Source: Camellia lanceoleosa (lineage: Eukaryota; Streptophyta; Magnoliopsida; Ericales; Theaceae). From it: 64,000 nt of DNA. The notes beneath the pieces are model-generated. The model saw only the letters and a list, made by a program, of their open reading frames with translations. It searched no databases and had not been told where the DNA came from. Position numbers and translations under genes: made by a program. Where the stretch lies: NCBI GenBank assembly GCA_025200525.1, contig CM045767.1:4103437-4167436 (forward strand), written 5' to 3'. Shown in pieces: positions 58,030-64,000 of this stretch (its first letter is position 1; the number at the start of each line of letters is the position of its first letter).

Positions 58030-59880
58030 ATGGCGAACAACGAAGAACTGCCTCAATCCGCCATTGATGGACAAACTCCAGAAGGAGGTGCGAGGCGTGA
58101 AGGCCTACCTTTGGTCCCTCCCATGGCGAACCTGGAACCACAAAGGCAGAATTCCAGGAGGGATGCGAGGGGACGAAGGAGGAATAGCAGCCCTCATCCC
58201 TCTCGTTCGCAAAGCCCAGAAAGACAAAGGCGTAGAGTTGATCCTCAAATTCTAGAGGATCGCGTCAGAGAGCAAGACGAACTGATCCGTAAGATGGCGG
58301 CGGACATGGAGTCTCTGAAGCGCCAGATGAAAGGAAAAGAAGTGACGACTGGAGAAGGGCGCAACAAGAAGACGCCCCCTCGCCACTCAGAGGGTCGTAG
58401 TAGGAATTCTACACCCTCCCAACCAGCGGACAGAAGCCTCAGGACAGGCGACACGCGATCCGTAACTTCCAGGACTCGTCACTCCAGTGCGAGAGGGCCG
58501 AGGCACGAGAGGTCCTCTGCTTGAAGAGTACCTATTGGCCTTCACACACACACCATCTGAGGTCGAACGACAGAATTACCTAGGTCGTCCACCTAAGGTC
58601 CATGTTAGAAGAAAAGCCGCGATGGAAGGAGGGCGCTTGAGCGCGATCCCCACAGGTTCTGCCTTGCGGCGATTGGCTCCTCGGACGCATGGAAGCGTCG
58701 AGGTTGGAATGCCAAGGCCGCACTTGGCATCTGAACCGGCGGATAAGGCATTGGCGAGGCTGCAGACCTCACCATTTGTCCCGAAGATTGAGAACGCGCC
58801 CTTCCGTCGGGCTTCCTACAACCCAAATTCACGGCGTATGAAGGAAAAGCAGACCCTTACACCCGCGAGCCACTTCGCGAGTTATGGGCGTATCTGCGGA
58901 ATGAGGCGTTGATGTGTATCTTATTCCCTTCAAGCCTCGGCGACCTAAACTTAACTTGGTTTGAGAAGCTTAGGAGGCGACATAGCCTCTGGTATAGCGC
59001 AGAGCGTTTATGCTTGTGATTGAAACGAACACAAAGACCGGTGGAGATCGACGGCTACTCTCCATCGACATGGGCGATAAGGAGACTCGAGGTCATACAA
59101 CGATCGCTCTTGGGAGACATTCAGCAGTTAGGGGCGCCCAACCAACCTCGCCATTGGGCAATACAAAAGAGGTCTTACAGTCGGGAACAGACTGAGGGAC
59201 TCTATTACCATGGCGCCACCTCTCACCATGGAGGCCCTGATGGAGAGAGTGCATCAGCACATCAGCGTGGAAGAGGATGGCGCTCGTGCCAAAAAATGGG
59301 CACAACCTCGACACGAGAAGAAGACCTCGGCATAGGTCAATCGGGTGGGTCGCCGACACCAAAGCAGACAGGCGGGCGAGACAATGATGAAGACCGGGAC
59401 AAGAGGTGGTTGAGAGTCCGAGCGCCATAACCACGGTGTTCAAGAAACCGATCTCCGTATACTTAGTGAGATTCGAGGCGAGCCTTTTCGTCAAGTGGCA
59501 CTGCCAAGTTAGGCGAGGCCGGAAGGATTATGATGACAGATCGAGATCGCCTTCCACAAGGAAAAGGGCACAGGCTGAAGCCTGCGCTGATTGACACACA
59601 GAAGAGTTGGTGGCGGCGGGCCACTGGATAAATACATAGAAGGAGGGCGGCCAGCCCAGACCACAACCTCCCCAATAGAATGCCGATCGGCCCATACAAG
59701 GCACCATCAACGTAATCCATGGAGTCTTTGAACGAGCGAGTATCGAGCTCGGAGGTTCAATCAAAAAGCGAAACACTTGAGAGAGGTGCTAAGTGCCCGA
59801 CCCGATCGTCAAAAGAGGGCGAAGCCACAAACATCATGTCCTTTTAGGATAAAGACTTGGGAGAATATATTGCCCACACA
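58030..59880 (+). pseudogene. Gag, array unit C
   Basis: The best gag start of the array: 164 codons open from ATG 58030, with RQNSRRDARGRRRNSSPHPS, QILEDRVREQDELIRKMAAD and KRQMKGKEV, a basic then helical leader. The frame breaks at 58524. PFVPKIENAPFRRASYNPNS follows in another frame (near 58770). The zinc-knuckle-like CAFHKEKGH region near 59555 is out of frame. Confidence 0.8.
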
Positions 59881-60290
59881 ACGATGCCTTGGTCGTCACT
59901 CTCCGAGTCAAGGATTTTGGCGTCAGGCGGATTCTGATTGACCTAGGTAGCTCCTGCGAAACCATGTACTACGAATCTTTCAAGCAACCCAAGTTGCAAG
60001 ACATGGACTTAGCCCCTGCCGTATCCCCTTTGATTGGATTCAATTCTATCTTAGGAGTGGCGATCGGCAAATCATTCTTCGGTCGAGGCGGGAAGTGTGA
60101 CGAAGCAAGTGGAGTTACGGGTCTTTGAAGGTCCGTCCACCTACAACATCATCTTAGGCGAGAACATGGTCAGACGCCATGCGCTCGGCATCCTCCTACC
60201 ACCAAGTGATGCGGTTTCCCAATACGAGTAATTGAAGAAGTATATGGGGACAGATTATGTCCAAGCGGTGCTTCGTCAAGAATGGTAGGC
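59881..60290 (+). pseudogene. Aspartic protease, array unit C
   Basis: A frame at 59889-60128 encodes VRRILIDLGSSCETMYYESF, PLIGFNSILGVAIGKSFFG. The D-L-G-S-S catalytic motif is close to the plant gypsy form D-x-G-S-S. Most intact protease of the array. Confidence 0.82.
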
Positions 60291-61700
60291 TTGAAAGGAT
60301 ATGTTCATTCGGTTGAAGAACCAGGAGAGTAATGAACTATTCGCGGATGTTGGCCATGGTGATCGAAGCGATGGAGGACTGGTAGAAGTCGGAATAGATG
60401 AGAAGAACCGGAAAAGTTCTTCTTACTTGGATCGTCGTTATCCGACCTTGAGAGATTGGAAGTCTTGGAATTTCGACCTCCAACATCGAAGTGTTCGCTG
60501 GACCCCATCGACATGCGAGCATTGATCCCAACTTCATCGCCATCAACTCAATGTCCACCCAATTGCTAGACCGGTCATTCAACGCATACGTGAATCGGCA
60601 CTCCACCGCCGAGATAGTGGCGAAGAGGTGGGGAACTTGTTAGAAGCGAGGGCAATCGAGAGGTCCATTACCTAAGATGGATCTCCAACCGTCGTAGTGC
60701 CAAGAAGAATGGCAAGTGGCGGCGTCTGCGTCGACTACAAGGCGGTCAACAAAGCGTGCCCAAGGGCGGTTCCCCTACCAGGATAGATCAATTGGTGGAC
60801 CTAACTTGACGGGACACGCGAGCTTAGCTTCCTTGGCGATACCGAGGCTACCATCGGATAGCCATGCACGAACCGGATCGAGAATGCGTCCTTCACCACT
60901 CCAAGAGGACTATATTGTTACAAGGTCATGCCCTTTGGCACGAAGAATCTTGAGGCGACGTTTGAGAATGGTCACCAAGATGTTTGAGCCATTGTTAGGC
61001 AAAACAATGGAGGCTTACATCGGCGACATGGTGGTCAAAAAGCAAGGATGCGGATGACCATCTAAGGGACCTAGATGAGATGTTCGGATCTGAAGCAACA
61101 CAAGCTGCATATACGGCTTCTAAGTGCGCATTGATTGTAAGATGCAGCAAGTTCGGGTTTCTGGTGACCAATCGAGGTATCGAGGCAGACCCCTCCCAAA
61201 TCAAAGCAATTCAAGTGTTAGAGAGACCTAACTCGGTGAAAGAAGTACAGCACCTCACCGACATGGCAGCGGCACCTAACCGATTCATCAGCCGGTCTTC
61301 AGACAGAATGGGTCCATTCTTTCAGTCACTTAAAGCTAAGGTTGAGTGGGACGAAGAATGCGACCGAGCTCTGGAGAGTTAGAAGGAATACATGTCTTCT
61401 CCACCACTACTTGCCTCCCGAGTACCTGGAGAAGAACACTTCCTCTACTTAGCAGTCTCTCAGCACGCGGTAAGTGCAGTGTTGGTTCGAGCAGAAGGAA
61501 TCCAACATCTACCTATCTTCTATGTCGACAAGACATTCTTTGGGAGCGAAACAAGGTACATGCCTCTAGAGAAGCTAGCACTGGCCTTAATGATGGCCTC
61601 GAAATTGGCGCACTACTTTCACGCCCACACCATTGTCGTCCTCCTGACCTTTCCACTAAAAGCTTTGTTTGAGAGGGCAAACTTTTAGGCGGATTTTGAA
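60291..61700 (+). pseudogene. Reverse transcriptase and RNase H, array unit C
   Basis: RT segments in shifting frames; the catalytic box reads EAYIGDMVVK (61013-61042), so one active-site Asp is Gly. RNase H segments (61080-61688) include TNRGIEADPSQIKAIQVLE, the RT connection, and LAVSQHAVSAVLVRAEG and YVDKTFFGSETRYMPLEKLA. Confidence 0.8.
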
Positions 61701-62470
61701 GTGGGCGGTGGAGTTGGGACAATATGATGTGAAGTTCCAACCCGAGAACATGATAAAGCCCAATCCTTGGCAGACTTCGTCATGAGTTCACTCTGAAGCC
61801 ACCAAGTGCATGATCGATCGTGACACAACCGAACTAGGGATGGAGATTGACGCCGGAATAGCGCAACCCCTAGTCCAGGTTACTCAGCCGGAGCCCGAGG
61901 CAGACCATAGTGTAGAAGGCAAGGAGAAAGCAGACCTTGCTACACCAAGTCAGAACTCGCCTACAACCAATGACTTGGTCTCATCGGAAGACAAGGGGCA
62001 AACCGCAACCATGGATCATGAAGAAAGCCCCAACGACATTCCAGACCCCACAACATCATCTGATCCCTCCACATGCTGGAAGTTGTTTGTTGGGGAGATG
62101 TGGAAGCTCTTTGTAGATGGGGCATCCAACCGATATGGAGCAGGACTTGGCATAGTCCTCATCTCTCGAACGGCCTAGTAGTGGAAACAGGCGATCAACC
62201 TTGGCTGACATCAAACAATGAAGCGGAGTACGAAGTGCTTCTTGCAGGACACAAGTCAGCGGCCTCCATGAAGGCCACCGAACTCATGGTCTCTGATGAC
62301 TCACAGTTGGTGGTGAATCAAATTTGGCGACTATGAAGCAAAGGGCAGCAGAATGGCTAAGTACCAAGAGCTAGTCGGATCCGAGATCAAGAAGTTTGAA
62401 GTAGTGAGGATAGAGCAGTTAGCGGGGAGGAGAATAGTAGAAGCGAGCGAACTAGCGAGCCGCCTCAATG
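61701..62470 (+). pseudogene. Second RNase H, array unit C
   Basis: A 122-codon frame (61810-62178) with the acidic linker and [20 protein letters not shown]; a stop follows where unit B reads on. [12 protein letters not shown] and [10 protein letters not shown] are in the next frame. Confidence 0.82.
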
Positions 62471-63780
62471 GCGGAATACCTCCATCCCACATCCTCTATT
62501 GATCGACTATCACTTGGACCAAGTATTGAAGACCTAGAAGGCGACGAGGTATGTTGTGCGGAGTTAGGTCCTTCTTGGATGGATCCCATCATCTTGTTCT
62601 GAAAAGCGGCACTCTACCGAAGATAAGAAAGAAGCCAACAGAATAAGAGCCAAGTCGCAACGATTTTGGCTCTCTCCATCCTTGGTATTATACAAGAAGT
62701 CGTTCTCAGGACCTTACTTAAAGTGTGTCCACCCCAGCAAGGTAGAAGCATTCTTGTTTGAAATACACGAAGGGGTTTGTGGCAGCCATCAAGGAGGAAG
62801 ATCATTGGCATACCGAGCTATTTCACAAGGATATTGGTGGCCATACATGCAAGCGGATTCAGAGAAGTATGTCAAAAAATGCGAAAAGTGTCAAAAGTTT
62901 GCACATCAAATACATCAACCTGTCAGAGAACTCCTACCTCTCACTAGTCCATGGCCTTTCGCAATGTGGGGCTTAGACATAGTGGGACCACTCCCAACAG
63001 CACCAGGCAACAGGAAGTTCTTTCTTGCGGCAACAGACTACTTCACAAAGTGGGTGGAAGCAGAAGCCTTGGCGTCAATCAAGGAAAAAGATGTGAAGAA
63101 GTTTGTGCAGCGAGAACATCATTACCGCTTTGGCATACCAAAAGCGATCTCGCACAACGGCACTTTCGGTTTGATGGCGAAATTTTGAGAGGCTTCTGCG
63201 AAGAATACAAGATAGAGTTCTACAATTCTACACCAGCGTATCCTCAAGCAAACGGTCAAGCCGAGGCGTCAAACAAGGTAGTTTTAGACGGATTGAAGAA
63301 AAGGTTGGAGAAAGCCAAAGGCAAGTGGGCAGAAGAGCTCCCTCATGTTTTATGGGCTTATCGCACCACACCACGGCGGTCAACAGGAGAAACTCCATTT
63401 TCCTTAGCCTATGGCATGGAAGCAGTCATTCCATTAGAAGTCGGACTCCCCACAATTCGGAGCGAAAATTTTGATCCAGACTTAAATGGCGAAGCTATAG
63501 CATTGGAACTTGACCTTGCGGAAGAAAGAAGAGACAGAGCATTGGTTCACATCGCCTCCTATCAACAAGAGCTATCTAGGAAGTATAACAAAACTGTGCA
63601 TCCAAGGCAATTCAAGATCGGCGATTGGGTACTTGAGTTATGGGCAACACATTGGTCCCAGGGGATGGCAAGTTAGGTCCTAACTGGGAAGGTCCTTACA
63701 AAGTGGTCGGATTAGCAGGCAAAGGGGCATACCACTTGGAAGACGAGGACGGCAAAGCAATTCCCAGGCCATGGAACACG
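62471..63780 (+). pseudogene. Integrase, array unit C
   Basis: The best integrase of the array. Frame 62682-63188 has the H-H-C-C finger (EIHEGVCGSHQ, CEKCQKFAHQ), WGLDIVGPL and ATDYFTKWVEAEAL. The second catalytic Asp codon reads CAC (His) at 63153-63155. The overlapping frame to 63676 has YPQANGQAEASNK (catalytic Glu), [20 protein letters not shown] and a C-terminal basic region. A single shift near 63170 separates them. Confidence 0.85.
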
Positions 63781-63925
63781 GCCAATCTTAAGTTATTTTA
63801 TTTTTAGCTTTTTTCTTTAAAGAATGTGTAATTTTTTACTTTCAATAAAAACAAATGCATTCTTCTTTAGCATATCTGTTTCTAGTGGAAAGTAACTTTT
63901 TAAGCTAAATAGCATTGTAATCATA

Positions 63926-64000
63926 GTCGGCCGGATTAAACCAACTATGACCCTTCCTAAGCCCAGGATAAGGATCCAGGCTGCAGGACGTTTGGTCGGA
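63926..64000 (+). repeat. Start of the hairpin array, unit C (cut by window end)
   Basis: Begins with the TCATAGT/ACTATGA hairpin and the left arm of GTTTGGT at the window edge, as in units A and B. Confidence 0.75.

Larger units (their letters stand above)
35697..64000 (+). mobile_element. Tandem array of a second Tat-lineage retrotransposon (three units, last incomplete)
   Basis: Three near-identical LTRs begin at 35697, 46405 and 57067 (spacing 10,708 and 10,662 bp), each followed by the same internal region. The layout is LTR-internal-LTR-internal-LTR-internal, with single shared LTRs at the junctions and no target duplication there. Each internal region has a primer site, gag, protease, RT/RNase H, second RNase H, integrase, a hairpin array, and an antisense gene. 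The left flank ends ATTAG (35692-35696), the candidate target site. The right end is outside the window. Confidence 0.88.

Noticed and set aside
1..64000. tRNA or rRNA genes
   Set aside because: No segment folds or matches convincingly; only isolated A/B-box-like motifs in transposons were seen.

Overview
The window is plant nuclear DNA, most likely from a eudicot. It is AT-rich (except inside the retrotransposons), has spliced eukaryotic genes, and carries typical plant transposon families: Tat-type Ty3/gypsy elements with a second RNase H, Tourist-like MITEs, a CACTA element and a small Helitron. The species cannot be named from sequence alone. Only two host genes are supported: the last exon of a membrane-protein gene (840-1052) and a complete single-exon gene for a conserved plant protein of unknown function (34348-35046). 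Almost everything else is transposable-element sequence, much of it nested.

Region 1 (1-4708) is intergenic with simple repeats, a LINE-like poly(A) tail and two Tourist-like MITEs. One MITE (4420-4708 plus 22463-22511) is split by element 1, a 17.75-kb Ty3/gypsy Tat retrotransposon at 4709-22462 with LTRs of 789 and 774 bp and a GGACT target-site duplication. Element 1 carries decayed gag, protease, RT, RNase H, a second RNase H and integrase on the plus strand. Its gag is itself interrupted by a 2165-bp solo LTR (5784-7948, duplication AGTAG). Between integrase and the 3' LTR lie 6.2 kb with two minus-strand genes: one with a plant mobile domain (PMD) and an intron whose removal keeps the frame, and one of unknown family.

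Region 2 (22512-35696) is low in genes and rich in small DNA transposons: a 1.25-kb element with 110-bp inverted repeats, a GA-rich MITE, a 1054-bp CACTA derivative, a diverged solo LTR related to element 1, a 438-bp Helitron, a MITE inserted inside another MITE, then the conserved gene at 34348-35046.

Region 3 (35697-64000) is a head-to-tail array of a second Tat family: LTR-internal-LTR-internal-LTR-internal, with a period of about 10.7 kb. The third unit runs off the window. Each unit has gag-pol, then an array of alternating hairpins, then a spliced minus-strand gene resembling the 'putative gypsy type transposon' (PF04195-like) family. The units are close copies, but all frames are broken by many 1-4 base indels. 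These concentrate at CAG/CTG/CCG sites, and the string CGGCTG is repeatedly replaced by an AAATTTG-like string. That pattern raises the question of sequencing error at methylated CHG sites against real decay.

The points most worth following are the spliced antisense genes carried by both Tat families, the hairpin array after pol, the tRNA-like segment inside the array LTRs, the strong TTCGAA enrichment in element 1, and the odd indel spectrum of the array.
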